A stretch of 64,000 nucleotides of DNA from Streptomyces olivochromogenes (GCF_001514115.1 NZ_KQ948461.1:1-64000); one strand, 5' to 3'. Shown: positions 1 through 9,074, counted from the stretch's first letter. Program-made: numbers and translations. The notes: a model not told the origin generated them from the letters alone.

Positions 1-1979
1 CGCGGTGAGGTGTCGACGGCGAGCACATGCGCACCGCCCGGCCCCAGTCGCACGAAGTTGGCCCTGCCCCAGCGGTAGGTCTCGCCGGTGAGCTCGTCGT
101 GCACGGGCACGGACTCGTGCCAGTCCAGGCCGAGTCGCGGCATGTCCAACGAGACCGTCGCCTCCTGGGTGTGGTGCGGGTCGAGGTTGGCCACCACCAC
201 GACCGTGTCGTCGTCCGAGCGCTTGCTGTAGGCGATCAGGGCCTCGTTGTCGGTCTGGTGGAAGTGCAGGTTCCGTAGCGCGTGCAGAGCCTTGTGGCGC
301 CGTCTGATCCGGTTCAGCTCCGTGATCAGCGGTGCGATCGTGCGGCCCTCGCGCGCGGCCGACTCCCAGTCACGTGGACGCAGTTCGTACTTCTCTGAGT
401 TCCGGTACTCCTCGCTGGCGGGCCCGACCGGAGCGTTCTCGCACAGCTCGTACCCGGCGTAGACCCCCCACGAGGGCGAGAGGGTGGCGGCGAGCACGGC
501 GCGTACTTCGAAGGCGGGCCGGCCGCCCCGCTGGAGATGGCCGGGCAGGATGTCGGGGGTGTTCACGAAGAAGTTGGGCCGCATGAAGGCGGCCGTCCCG
601 CGCGACAGTTCGGTGAGGTAGTCGGTCAGCTCCTGCTTGGTGTTGCGCCAGGTGAAGTACGTGTACGACTGCTGGAAGCCGACCGCCGCGAGCGTGTGCA
701 TGATCGCGGGCCGGGTGAACGCCTCGGCCAGGAAGATCACGTCCGGGTCGGTGCGGTTGACGTCCGCGATGACCCGCTCCCAGAAGACGACCGGCTTGGT
801 GTGCGGGTTGTCGACGCGGAAGATCCGCACGCCGTGGTCCATCCAGTGGCGCAGCACCCGCAGCGTCTCCTGGACCAGCCCCGGCATGTCCTGGTCGAAG
901 GCGATCGGATAGATGTCCTGGTACTTCTTCGGCGGATTCTCCGCGTACGCGATCGACCCGTCCGCCCGGTGGTGGAACCACTCGGGATGCTTCTCCACCC
1001 ACGGATGATCCGGCGAGCACTGGAGCGCGAAGTCGAGCGCGACCTCGAGCCGCAGTTCCGTGGCCCGGCGCACGAACGCGTCGAAGTCGTCGATCGTGCC
1101 GAGATCCGGGTGGATCGCGTCGTGGCCGCCCTCGGGAGAGCCGATCGCCCAGGGCACGCCGACATCCCGACGGCTCGCCGACAAGCTGTTGTTGGGGCCC
1201 TTGCGGAAGGTGGTGCCGATGGGGTGGACCGGCGGGAGGTACACGACGTCGAAGCCCATCCCGGCGATGGCGGGCAGGCGTTCGGCGGCGCTGCGGAACG
1301 TGCCGTGCACCGACGGGTCCAACCGTCCGCTCTCCGAACGCGGAAAGAACTCGTACCAGGCGCCGTACAACGCCCGCTTCCGTTCCACGAGCAGGGGCGT
1401 CGGCAGCGAGCGGGAGACCCGTTCGCGCAGGGGGTGTGCGGTGAGTACGGCGGTCGCTTCCGGGGCCAGGGCGGCGGCGAGACGGGCCGTCGGCCGCCAG
1501 GAGTCGTCGCGCAGGGCGTGCGCCGCGGCGCGTACGACCGCTTGGCCGGACGGGTCCGGTACCGCGTCCGCGGCCCGCTCGTACAGTGCGGCGCCCTCCT
1601 CCAGGACCAGACCGGTGTCGATCCCGGCCGGGACCTTGATCGCGGCGGTGTGGCGCCAGGCGGCCACGGGATCGCTCCAGGCCTCCACCAGATAGGTCCA
1701 GTGGCCCACGGATTCCGGCGTGACCTCGGCGCCCCAGCGGTCGCTGCCCGGGGTGAGTTCACGCATGGGGGCGCGTGGGCCGGGGCGGCCGCTCTGATCG
1801 CACAGGACGACTTCGGCGCCGAGCACATCCCGGCCCTCGCCGAAGACGGTGGCGGTGACCTCGAAGGTCTCCCCGACGACCGCCTTCGCGGGGCGCCGGC
1901 CGCACTCGACGACCGGCTGGACGTCCACGATCGGGATACGGCCGATCGGGTCACGGCCATGGGCCGGATGTGCCTCCAT
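1..1979 (-). CDS. glgE: Alpha-1,4-glucan:maltose-1-phosphate maltosyltransferase GlgE (3' end cut off by window)
   Basis: GlgE is a GH13 enzyme that extends alpha-1,4-glucans with maltosyl units from maltose-1-phosphate, in the cytoplasmic trehalose-to-glucan route. The reading frame is open from an ATG at 1979 to the left edge, giving about 659 residues; the family is about 670, so only a few C-terminal residues are missing. An N-terminal beta-sandwich is followed by the catalytic barrel with FRVDNPHTKP (nucleophile Asp near residue 390) and FLAEAFTRP (acid/base Glu near 419), both diagnostic of GlgE. The start is supported by GGAGG six bases upstream. No glgP is adjacent on the right, so this could be the second glgE copy found in some streptomycetes; its partners (treS, pep2, glgB) would lie outside the window. 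Confidence 0.95.
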   Translation of the reverse strand, partial: MEAHPAHGRDPIGRIPIVDVQPVVECGRRPAKAVVGETFEVTATVFGEGRDVLGAEVVLCDQSGRPGPRAPMRELTPGSDRWGAEVTPESVGHWTYLVEAWSDPVAAWRHTAAIKVPAGIDTGLVLEEGAALYERAADAVPDPSGQAVVRAAAHALRDDSWRPTARLAAALAPEATAVLTAHPLRERVSRSLPTPLLVERKRALYGAWYEFFPRSESGRLDPSVHGTFRSAAERLPAIAGMGFDVVYLPPVHPIGTTFRKGPNNSLSASRRDVGVPWAIGSPEGGHDAIHPDLGTIDDFDAFVRRATELRLEVALDFALQCSPDHPWVEKHPEWFHHRADGSIAYAENPPKKYQDIYPIAFDQDMPGLVQETLRVLRHWMDHGVRIFRVDNPHTKPVVFWERVIADVNRTDPDVIFLAEAFTRPAIMHTLAAVGFQQSYTYFTWRNTKQELTDYLTELSRGTAAFMRPNFFVNTPDILPGHLQRGGRPAFEVRAVLAATLSPSWGVYAGYELCENAPVGPASEEYRNSEKYELRPRDWESAAREGRTIAPLITELNRIRRRHKALHALRNLHFHQTDNEALIAYSKRSDDDTVVVVANLDPHHTQEATVSLDMPRLGLDWHESVPVHDELTGETYRWGRANFVRLGPGGAHVLAVDTSP

Positions 1980-2056
1980 GTTTCGCCTCCGCCGTCCTCG
2001 CGCCCTGCCCCCTCGGTTCAGAGCTGCTCCGAATTTTTCCGACACCACGGTCCGTC

Positions 2057-2368
2057 TCAGGGACGCCTGCCGACCGCTCGACCCGCTCCCCGCCCTTGAG
2101 GCCCCTGGGAGAGCTGAGAGCCCCGCGCGCCGTGCGTCACCGTCATCGACGACAGCGCGGCAGCCGGTGTCTCGTCCCGCAGATAGTGCTCGGCGGCGTC
2201 CACCGCCTCCCGCGCGCAGCGCTTCCCCATCAGCACGCACAGGGTGTAGCCCGTGTTCTCGAAGTTGCCCCGCACCGTGTGGTCGGCGGGGGCCACGAGC
2301 AACAGGCGTTCCCAGGCCCGGTATCGCTCCAGATGCCTGGCGACCTCGGCTTTGGCAGGAAGCAGCAT
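2057..2368 (-). CDS. DUF5133 domain protein
   Basis: This small streptomycete protein has unknown function. From MLLPAKAEVARHLERY onward it matches the DUF5133 family by eye, with the hallmark NTGYTLCVLMG segment followed by a helix ending in AAEHYL. I chose the ATG at 2368 because GGAAAGG lies just upstream and family members begin there; an ATG at 2479 in the same frame would add 37 unrelated residues. The last 30 residues are Gly/Arg/Gln-rich and look disordered. It lies upstream of glgE on the same strand but is separated by about 75 bases, so co-transcription is possible but unproven. Confidence 0.75.
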   Translation of the reverse strand: MLLPAKAEVARHLERYRAWERLLLVAPADHTVRGNFENTGYTLCVLMGKRCAREAVDAAEHYLRDETPAAALSSMTVTHGARGSQLSQGPQGRGAGRAVGRRP

Positions 2369-2673
2369 GCGCCGGTCACCTTTCCACTCTCGCCACTGCG
2401 CACGGGACACCCGGCTGATGCCGGACGGCTGTGCACGCAAGGGCACCGACCCACTACGGAGGGCGGTGCCCTCACTCATGGTGCCTGCATGGACACTCAG
2501 CGTCTTGTTGGCTCTTCAACCACACGGGGTCGGGCCTCTCGTGTTGCACGAACGGAGTAGCACTCGCACTCTGGGACTGACTCAAAAGCGATCAGTGCTC
2601 ACGCTTCGTGATCGGGGCTCGGTCCGAGAAGGGCGAGGAGAGGCGAGAGCTTCGCCGTGAGGAGCCAACGAAG

Positions 2674-3189
2674 ATGAAACCTGCAGTGCCCTGCTACTAC
2701 CACCTCGACGTGGAGGTCAGCCCGGAGCGGGTTGGCCAGGTCAAGCGCATATTGGGGGCCCATCTCCGGTACTGGAACCTGGATACGCTCGTCGATTCCG
2801 TCTGCCACTGTGCGGAAGCGCTGTTGCATACGATCGACCGGCACGCGACGGACAAGAACACCACCATCGAGATGTGGTGGAACGGTTCCCACCTCATCAC
2901 CGCGGTCTCCGACAACGACCAGGATCTCCGCCCGCACAACGAGCCCCAGGGCTGTCTGGCGCAGATCGCCGCCCTCAGTGACGGCTGGGGCTGCTGCGCC
3001 ACCGGCGCCGGCGGCAAGATCATCTGGTTCTCCTGGCGGGCCCGTGCTGCCGAGCATGCTCCGCTGGTCCCGACCACGCCCATGCCCAGCCTGCGGGAGG
3101 CGCGCCGGACGCCGCGTCAGGTGGCGTTGCCGGAACCGGCGCTCGCGGTGTCCCGTCATGACGCGGAGGCCGTGATCGCCGTGACGTGA
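2674..3189 (+). CDS. Degenerate HATPase (anti-sigma-factor-kinase-like) protein
   Basis: The fold is that of the small ATP-binding RsbW/SpoIIAB-like proteins abundant in Streptomyces, normally soluble regulators. Residues 1-120 carry it: CAEALLHTIDRHA corresponds to the N box, AVSDNDQDL to the G1 box and AALSDGWG to the G2 region. The N box is abnormal, since the Mg-binding Asn of the usual ELxxNAxxH pattern is His here, and the G2 GRGL motif is replaced by QGCL, so ATP binding may be lost. A roughly 45-residue basic tail follows. The ATG at 2674 has GAGGAG upstream; an in-frame start at 2608 is less likely. The role is unknown. Confidence 0.65.
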   Translation: MKPAVPCYYHLDVEVSPERVGQVKRILGAHLRYWNLDTLVDSVCHCAEALLHTIDRHATDKNTTIEMWWNGSHLITAVSDNDQDLRPHNEPQGCLAQIAALSDGWGCCATGAGGKIIWFSWRARAAEHAPLVPTTPMPSLREARRTPRQVALPEPALAVSRHDAEAVIAVT

Positions 3190-3326
3190 TCACGACGACC
3201 GAGGGGCGGGGATCACCCGCCCCAGCGGTTGTACAGAACAGGCGCACCGGATCCAACGGAGAGAGACTGGAGCCGAGGCCCCGGATACGGGTGCCCTCGA
3301 ACCGGCCCCCAGGCGGGGGGAGGCGT

Positions 3327-4724
3327 ATGTCCATCACGACGGCAGAGGCAGCGCGCCAGGAACTGACGGAATTCAAGGGGCAGTTGATCGGACCCGGCGA
3401 CTCCGGGTACGACGAGGCACGCACCGTCTACAACGCGATGATCGACCGGCGGCCCGCCCTGGTGGCGAGGTGCACCAGCGCCGAGGACGTCTCCCGCGTC
3501 ATCGGCTTCGCCCGCGACCACGGCCTCCCGCTCGCCGTGCGGGGCGGCGGCCATCACGGCGCGGGCCTGGGGGTCTGCGACGACGGCGTGGTCCTCGACC
3601 TCTCACCGCTCAAGGACATCGAGGTCGATCCGGGGGCCCGCACGGTAGGAGTCGGGGGCGGCTGTGTGTGGGGCGAGGTCGACCGCGCCACCCACGAGTA
3701 CGGCCTGGCCGTACCCGCCGGCATCATCTCCACGACGGGAGTCGCCGGCCTCACCCTGGGCGGCGGCATCGGGCATCTCAGCCGCAAGTACGGGCTGACC
3801 GTCGACAACCTCCTGGCGGCCGACCTCGTGCTGGCGAGCGGCGAGCGTGTGCGCGTGAGCGACACGGAGAACACCGACCTGTACTGGGCGATCCGCGGGG
3901 GTGGCGGCAACTTCGGAGTCGTCACCTCGTTCCTGTTCCGGCTGCGTGAGGTGAGCACCGTGGTCGCCGGCCCCACCTTCTGGCCCGCCGAACTCGGCGC
4001 CGAAGTCCTCACCGCCTACCGCGACTTCATCCCGGAGGCCCCTCGCGACCTGAACGGCTTCTTCCTGTTCGGCTCCGTGCCGCCCGGCCCGCCGTTCCCC
4101 GAGGAGATCCATCTGCGCAAGGTCTGCGGGGTCGTCTGGTGCCGCGTCGGGGACGACACCGAGGCGGCGGCCGCCGAGATGGCCCCCCTCCTCGACGCCG
4201 TGCCCGAGCCGCTGCTGCACGGAGCGGCGCCGATGCCGTTCCCCGCGCTCCAGTCCGCGTTCGACGGGATCTATCCGCCCGGCGACCAGTGGTACTGGCG
4301 CGCCGACTTCGTCGACGAGATCCCCGACGAGGCGGTCACGTCGCACCTCGGGTACGGCGCGAAGCCGCCGACCTGGAAATCGACGATGCACCTGTACCCG
4401 ATCGACGGCGCCGTCCACGACATCGCACCGGCGGACACCGCCTGGAGCTACCGGAACGCACGCTGGGCGACCGTGTACGCGGGCGTGGACTCCGATCCGG
4501 CCGGTGCCGAGCGCGTCAAGCGGTGGAGCGTCGACTACTCCGACGCCCTGCACCCGTACTCCGCGGGCGGGGCCTACGTGAACATGATGATGGACGAGGG
4601 CCAGGAGCGCGTACGGGCCAGCTACCGCGACAACTACGCCCGCCTGGCCCGTATCAAGGCCGACCGCGACCCGGACAACCTGTTCCGCCTCAACCAGAAC
4701 ATCCAACCGGCGCCCCGCACCTGA
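3327..4724 (+). CDS. FAD-binding oxidoreductase, berberine-bridge-enzyme type
   Basis: This is a 465-residue flavin-linked oxidase of the VAO/BBE superfamily. The FAD_binding_4 domain occupies about residues 40-180, with VRGGGHHG around 71-78, where the His is the usual 8-alpha-histidyl FAD attachment point. The second attachment Cys of bicovalent family members is absent in TLGGGIGHLSRKYGL, so attachment should be single. The C-terminal BBE segment (DPDNLFRLNQNI) is complete. The ATG at 3327 is preceded by a strong GGGGGGAGG. The substrate is unknown; relatives oxidise sugars or secondary metabolites. It converges with the methyltransferase gene, their stop codons abutting at 4724/4725. Confidence 0.85.
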   Translation: MSITTAEAARQELTEFKGQLIGPGDSGYDEARTVYNAMIDRRPALVARCTSAEDVSRVIGFARDHGLPLAVRGGGHHGAGLGVCDDGVVLDLSPLKDIEVDPGARTVGVGGGCVWGEVDRATHEYGLAVPAGIISTTGVAGLTLGGGIGHLSRKYGLTVDNLLAADLVLASGERVRVSDTENTDLYWAIRGGGGNFGVVTSFLFRLREVSTVVAGPTFWPAELGAEVLTAYRDFIPEAPRDLNGFFLFGSVPPGPPFPEEIHLRKVCGVVWCRVGDDTEAAAAEMAPLLDAVPEPLLHGAAPMPFPALQSAFDGIYPPGDQWYWRADFVDEIPDEAVTSHLGYGAKPPTWKSTMHLYPIDGAVHDIAPADTAWSYRNARWATVYAGVDSDPAGAERVKRWSVDYSDALHPYSAGGAYVNMMMDEGQERVRASYRDNYARLARIKADRDPDNLFRLNQNIQPAPRT

Positions 4725-5534
4725 TCACGGCTTGAGGGCCACCCCGCCGTGCACGTCCGTGGGCTCCGGTGCGGTGCCGGCCCCGGGACGCCACAGGGGA
4801 CAGGAGATGATGCCGGGTTCGATCAGCTCCAGGCCCTCGTAGTACGCGGTGATCTGCTCCGGGCTGCGCAGCACGTAGGGGACGGCGCCCGTGTCGTCGT
4901 AACCCTGCTGGGCCTGCTTGAGCGCGGCGTCGGTGTCGGTGCTGTCGTAGTGCACGAAGTAGCTTCCGGAGGGCAGGGCGGCCTGGAGGGTGCGGACGAT
5001 CGACCTGGCCTCCTCGTAGTCCTGGATGTGACCGAGGATGCCCATGAGCATCAGGGCGACGGGCTGGTCGAAGTCCAGGATCCGGCTCGCCGCCTCGACG
5101 ATCTTCTCGGGCTCGTGCAGATCCGCGTCGATGTAGTTGGTGACGCCCTCGGGGGTGCTCGTCAGCAGCGCCTGGGCGTGACGCAGCACCAGGGGGTCGT
5201 TGTCCACGTAGACGATGCGCGACTCGGGCGCCACGCGCTGGGCGACCTGGTGGGTGTTGTCGTACGAGGGCAGGCCGGTGCCGATGTCCAGGAACTGGCG
5301 GATGCCGAGCTCACCGGCGACGAAGGTCACGGTCCGGATCAGGTACTCGCGGGAGGCCCGGGCCATCGTCTCGATGTTCGGCGCGACCTCGCGGTAGGCG
5401 TCGCCCGCGATCCGGTCGACCTCGTAGTTGTCCTTCCCGCCCATCCAGTAGTTCCAGATGCGGGCCGAGTGCGGCACCGTGGTGTCGATCTTGGACAACG
5501 CCTCTTGGTCGGGGTTGGGCCGGCCGTCTGCCAT
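4725..5534 (-). CDS. SAM-dependent methyltransferase, DUF574 family
   Basis: This 269-residue protein belongs to the large actinobacterial Methyltransf_19 (DUF574) family, whose substrates are mostly unknown. The diagnostic N-terminal stretch PHSARIWNYWMGGKDNYEVD is present near residues 21-40. A nucleotide-binding loop, FLDIGTGLPSYDN, follows at about 81-93, and the acidic residue expected to hold the SAM ribose is in VYVDNDP near 111. The ATG at 5534 has GGAG about ten bases upstream. It stands alone on the minus strand, converging with the flavin oxidase. Confidence 0.88.
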   Translation of the reverse strand: MADGRPNPDQEALSKIDTTVPHSARIWNYWMGGKDNYEVDRIAGDAYREVAPNIETMARASREYLIRTVTFVAGELGIRQFLDIGTGLPSYDNTHQVAQRVAPESRIVYVDNDPLVLRHAQALLTSTPEGVTNYIDADLHEPEKIVEAASRILDFDQPVALMLMGILGHIQDYEEARSIVRTLQAALPSGSYFVHYDSTDTDAALKQAQQGYDDTGAVPYVLRSPEQITAYYEGLELIEPGIISCPLWRPGAGTAPEPTDVHGGVALKP

Positions 5535-5564
5535 GGATGTCTCCTGCCTCCGTCACGCGGTCTG

Positions 5565-6065
5565 TCAATAACCTATCGTCAACTGCCTTTCACACGGACC
5601 GAGTTGATGGTGTGTGCAGGCGGGGCCGCGGATGGGGTGGCCAAGGTCCTTGGCATCCAGGGTTACCACGGGGACATGCTGGGCGAGGGTGTGCAGCGCC
5701 CGCTCGTACGCGTCGACCGCCTCCGTGTCGTCCGTCTCGCCGGTCACGTGGACGAGGGCTCCGTCGCGTTCCGCCACCGCTTCGGCGAAGTCGAGGGCCT
5801 GGATCCAGGTCACCCGGGAGCGTCCGCGGCGCAGCGGTCCGTAGACCAGTTCGTGGACGAGACTGCCGTCGACGGCCAACCGGCCCGACGCGGCGAGAAG
5901 CTCGCGGTACGGCTGGGTGGGGTCCACGTGATGGAGGGGTCCGCGGCAGAGCCGGACCAGGAAACCGTTGCGGGCCAGCTCGGCGATCAGGGCGCCTCTG
6001 CCGATTCCGTCCGGACCGTCGACGACCAGGGTCCGGCACTGGGCGAGGGCCTGGCCGAGGATCAT
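5565..6065 (-). CDS. Uncharacterised protein with degenerate P-loop
   Basis: I do not recognise this protein. The first beta-strand and loop, LVVDGPDGIGRGALIAEL, look like the Walker A region of thymidylate-kinase-like NTPases, but the invariant Lys-Ser/Thr (GKS/T) is replaced by Arg-Gly, so nucleotide binding is doubtful. The rest is an alpha/beta pattern without recognisable motifs. I used the ATG at 6065; a TTG at 6083 in the same frame would add six residues. It lies downstream of the XRE/DUF397 pair, separated from it by a strong hairpin. Confidence 0.5.
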   Translation of the reverse strand: MILGQALAQCRTLVVDGPDGIGRGALIAELARNGFLVRLCRGPLHHVDPTQPYRELLAASGRLAVDGSLVHELVYGPLRRGRSRVTWIQALDFAEAVAERDGALVHVTGETDDTEAVDAYERALHTLAQHVPVVTLDAKDLGHPIRGPACTHHQLGPCERQLTIGY

Positions 6066-6135
6066 CCCCGCACCTCGCGACAAGGACCGGTGCGCATACC
6101 GCTCCCTCCGGGACGACCGATTCCCTCAGTGTGAA

Positions 6136-6176
6136 CGGACGACCCGCACGGCGGGAGTGGGCGTGCGGGTTGTCCG
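6136..6176. terminator. Strong hairpin downstream of XRE/DUF397 genes
   Basis: A 15-bp stem (6136-6150 with 6162-6176, one G-T wobble) encloses an 11-base loop. It lies past the DUF397 stop on the minus strand and upstream of the 5565-6065 gene, so it probably ends the XRE/DUF397 transcript. There is no U-tract, as is common in streptomycetes. Between it and the DUF397 stop there are imperfect GTGCGGGCGTGGTGAT-like repeats (about 6177-6240). Confidence 0.55.
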
Positions 6177-6295
6177 GTTGTGCGGGCGTAGTGGTGGTGC
6201 GGGTGTGGTGATCGGTGCGGGCGTGGTGATGGTGCGGCTCCGGCGGTTGCCCGAGGGCGGACGGCTGTCCCCGCCTCAGGCGGTCTGCCGGCGTC

Positions 6296-6541
6296 TCAGG
6301 CGACGAGGAAGTCGGCCTGGCCGGACTTCGCGCCTTCGAGGAACGAGATCATCTCGTCCCGGGTGTACACCAGCGCGGGCCCGTCCGGGTCCGTGGACTG
6401 GCGGAAGGCCACACTGCCGTCGGGCAGCCGCTTGGCCTCGACGCAACTTCCGCCGTTCGTACCGCTCCAGGGCTTCTCCCAGCCCTCGGTGCCCAGGTCG
6501 ACGGCCGGCATGCCACTGTAGATGGGGCCCTTTGATCCCAT
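6296..6541 (-). CDS. DUF397 protein
   Basis: This 81-residue protein is typical of DUF397, a streptomycete family found next to XRE regulators. The WSGTNGGSCVEAKRLPDG segment and the GPALVYTRDEMISFLEGAK tail are family hallmarks. It starts four bases after the XRE gene ends, so the two form an operon. Characterised pairs act as regulator and antagonist, in the manner of toxin-antitoxin or development switches; here that role is inferred from pairing only. Confidence 0.9.
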   Translation of the reverse strand: MGSKGPIYSGMPAVDLGTEGWEKPWSGTNGGSCVEAKRLPDGSVAFRQSTDPDGPALVYTRDEMISFLEGAKSGQADFLVA

Positions 6542-6544
6542 GGA

Positions 6545-7411
6545 TCACAACTCCTTACGCAATTCAGCCAGGATGTCCCTGGTCCGAGCGACCGGTTCCG
6601 CCTGCACGGACATCCGGTCCAGTACTTCGAGATAGGTGACGACGTCGCCCGGCCGGTCGACATAGACCGCGCCGGCGAGGCTTTCCGTGTAGATGACGTC
6701 GGGCAGTTCGGAGAAGCCGAAGCGGAAGTGGTGGAACGGGCCGAAGGCGCCGGGGTGTGCCCCCACCCCGAAGCGCATGACCTGGATCCGGACCTTCGGC
6801 ATGTCCAGGACCTCGTGCAGCCGGTCGATCTGGGCCCGCATCACCTCGGCCCCGCCCACCGGGCGGCGCAGCACCGTCTCGTCGAGGATGGCCCAGATGG
6901 CGGGCGCGTCCGGCTTGGCGAGCAGGTCCTGCCGCCTGGTCCGCAGGGCGACACGGCGGGCGACGTCCTCCTTCGACTCGTTGGGGAAGCCCACGCGCAT
7001 GAGCGCGGTGGCGTAGTCGTTCGTCTGCAACAGGCCCGGAACGTAGTGGGGTTCGTAGAGACGGATGACGCTGGCTTCGCTCTCCAGGCTCACGTAGGCG
7101 CTGAACCACTCGGGCAGCACGTCGCGGTACTTGTACCACCAGCCCGGCTGGTTGGCCTCCCGGGCCAGCGCGAGGAAGTCGTCGATCTCCGTCGCCGGCA
7201 CCCCGTAGGTGCGCAGCAACTCCTTCACATAGGGGATCCGGAGGCCGACCTCGGCCTTCTCGATCCGGCGGACCGTCAGTGGAGTGACCTCGATCGCCCG
7301 TGCCGCCTCCTCGAACGACACTCCCGCCTGTTCCCTCAGCTGCTTCAGCCGCTTGCCGAGAACCATCCGCAGGACCGTGGGTGCGCTGCCGCCCGAGCGG
7401 TTGTCACTCAC
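6545..7411 (-). CDS. XRE-family helix-turn-helix regulator with DUF5753 (Scr1-like) domain
   Basis: This is a cytoplasmic transcription factor. Residues about 14-75 form the XRE helix-turn-helix (LGKRLKQLREQAGVSFEEAA, then VTPLTVRRIEKAEVGL). The rest is a DUF5753 ligand/partner domain, with EPHYVPGLLQTNDYA near its start. It is transcribed with the downstream DUF397 gene and divergently from the TPR regulator at 7662. A perfect inverted repeat in the divergent region (7489-7509) is a plausible autoregulatory operator. Confidence 0.92.
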   Translation of the reverse strand: MSDNRSGGSAPTVLRMVLGKRLKQLREQAGVSFEEAARAIEVTPLTVRRIEKAEVGLRIPYVKELLRTYGVPATEIDDFLALAREANQPGWWYKYRDVLPEWFSAYVSLESEASVIRLYEPHYVPGLLQTNDYATALMRVGFPNESKEDVARRVALRTRRQDLLAKPDAPAIWAILDETVLRRPVGGAEVMRAQIDRLHEVLDMPKVRIQVMRFGVGAHPGAFGPFHHFRFGFSELPDVIYTESLAGAVYVDRPGDVVTYLEVLDRMSVQAEPVARTRDILAELRKEL

Positions 7412-7488
7412 GTCCTACCTCCCGGTACGGCTGTATCACAGCGTGCAGTGTGCCACGCGGTCGTTGACAGAGACAGGGTGATGCGGAT

Positions 7489-7509
7489 CGTTCTGAAATT
7501 ATCAGAACG
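7489..7509. promoter_or_regulatory. Inverted repeat in divergent XRE/TPR promoter region
   Basis: CGTTCTGA and TCAGAACG are perfect 8-bp arms separated by five bases (AATTA). It is unusually AT-rich for this genome and lies 78 bases upstream of the XRE start and about 150 bases upstream of the TPR regulator start. That is a good position for an XRE or shared operator. Confidence 0.5.
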
Positions 7510-7661
7510 CCGGTTGCGTGCTGAGCCTGTCGGCGACCATAGTGACCGAGTGACCTGTCGCACAGTCCCTGGCGACATACGTTCAACTGTGCTGTGCCGT
7601 AGTGGAATTGATGGGCCGGCAGATACGGGCGCAGCCGTACGGACCGTGATGCGAGACCTGG

Positions 7662-9074
7662 GTGGCCACCGTGACCGACGGACAATCAAGGAGCGCAGGC
7701 AAGGGCCCCGGCGGGGCCAACTCGGCGCTGGCGGCCGCCCTCAAGGAAGCCGGTTGCTCCTACGCCTCCCTCGCCCTCAGGGTCAACGAACTGGGCCGCC
7801 GCCAAGGCGTGGACTCCAACTACGACAAGGCGTCGGTCACCCGCTGGCTCCAGGGCCAGCAACCACGGGGCACCACACCGGAGTTGATCGCCGCCGTGCT
7901 CTCCGGACGGCTGGGCCGCGCCGTGTCGCCCGCGGACCTCGGCTTCCACTCCGATCAGGGGCGCCCGGTCTCGGGCCGGGCCCTGGTCTATGGCGAGGAC
8001 GTGGCGGAAACCCTGCACACCCTGGCCGAACTGGGCTCCACCGACATCTCCCGCCGCAGCCTCCTCGGCTCGGTGCCCTTCGTCGCCGCCGCGCTGACGA
8101 ACCCTCAACGCGAGTGGCTGCTGTTGCTGTTGGAGCAGCAGGAGGCCTTCCGCCCGACGGGGGTGGCGAGCGGCGGGCCCGTCGAGCAGGTGCACGCGAT
8201 GATCGCCATGTTCGACCAGATGGACAACCACTACGGCGGTGGCGGGGTGCGCACCAGCATCGTGCACTACCTCTCCACCGAGGTCGTCCCCATGCTCCAG
8301 CGCCGCGGCACCCCGCCACAGCCGCAACGGCAGTTGTACGCCGCGGCCGCGCGCCTCGCCGCGATGGCCGGCTGGAGCTCGTACGACGCGGGGGAGTACG
8401 GGCTCGCGCAGCGGTACATGACCCAGGGGCTGCGCCTGTGCGCCGAAGGGCGCGACCGGGTGCTGGGCGGCCAGATCCTGGCCGGGCTCTCCCATCTGGC
8501 CACCAACCTCGGCCGCCCCGACGAGGGGGTGGCGCTGGCCCGGGCCGGAGTCGCCACCGCGAAGGGGGCGGGCAGCCCGCTCGGGCTGATGCGCCTGTAC
8601 GCCATGGCGGCACGCGGACATGCCGCACAGGGGCACTCGCGCGAGGCCTCGGAGGCGCTGCGCCTGGCGGAAGGGCAACTGGACATGAGCCGCGGTCCCG
8701 ACCAGGAATCCGTCTGGGTCCGCTATCTCGACCACCACTATCTCCAGGCCGAGGCCGCCCTGTGCTTCCGTGACCTGGGGCTCGCCGCCCAGGCCGAACG
8801 TACGGCGAGCGAGTCGCTGAGCGCGAACGCCGACCGGCGCAGACGCCAGGCCATCAGCCGCTCGGTGCTCGCGACCGCGCATCTCCAGCAGGACCGGCTC
8901 GACGAGGCCGTCGGCACGGCCACCGAAGCGCTGGACACCCTCGGTACCGTGCACAGTGAACGGTCGATCCAGGCCCTGCGCGACTTCCGTACCCGTCTGG
9001 AGCCACGCCGCCACGAGCCGATGGTTCAGGAGTTCGAGCGCAGGTCCCGTGCGGTGCTGGGGGCGGTCGCATGA
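7662..9074 (+). CDS. TPR-containing regulatory protein (NsdA-like architecture)
   Basis: This 470-residue protein has the architecture of streptomycete regulators such as NsdA. An N-terminal HTH-like segment (LALRVNELGRRQGVDSNYDKASVTRWLQG, given here as a family landmark) is followed from about residue 160 by helical repeats of TPR type (for example AAARLAAMAGWSSYDAGEYGLAQRYM). Such proteins modulate development and antibiotic production; its own target is unknown. The start is a GTG at 7662, with another GTG three codons later as an alternative. It is divergent from the XRE gene. Confidence 0.75.
   Translation: MATVTDGQSRSAGKGPGGANSALAAALKEAGCSYASLALRVNELGRRQGVDSNYDKASVTRWLQGQQPRGTTPELIAAVLSGRLGRAVSPADLGFHSDQGRPVSGRALVYGEDVAETLHTLAELGSTDISRRSLLGSVPFVAAALTNPQREWLLLLLEQQEAFRPTGVASGGPVEQVHAMIAMFDQMDNHYGGGGVRTSIVHYLSTEVVPMLQRRGTPPQPQRQLYAAAARLAAMAGWSSYDAGEYGLAQRYMTQGLRLCAEGRDRVLGGQILAGLSHLATNLGRPDEGVALARAGVATAKGAGSPLGLMRLYAMAARGHAAQGHSREASEALRLAEGQLDMSRGPDQESVWVRYLDHHYLQAEAALCFRDLGLAAQAERTASESLSANADRRRRQAISRSVLATAHLQQDRLDEAVGTATEALDTLGTVHSERSIQALRDFRTRLEPRRHEPMVQEFERRSRAVLGAVA

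Noticed and set aside
6728..8773. 681-codon open frame on the plus strand across the XRE and TPR genes
   Set aside because: The XRE protein (minus) and the TPR regulator (plus, other frame) have clear family motifs; this frame has none.
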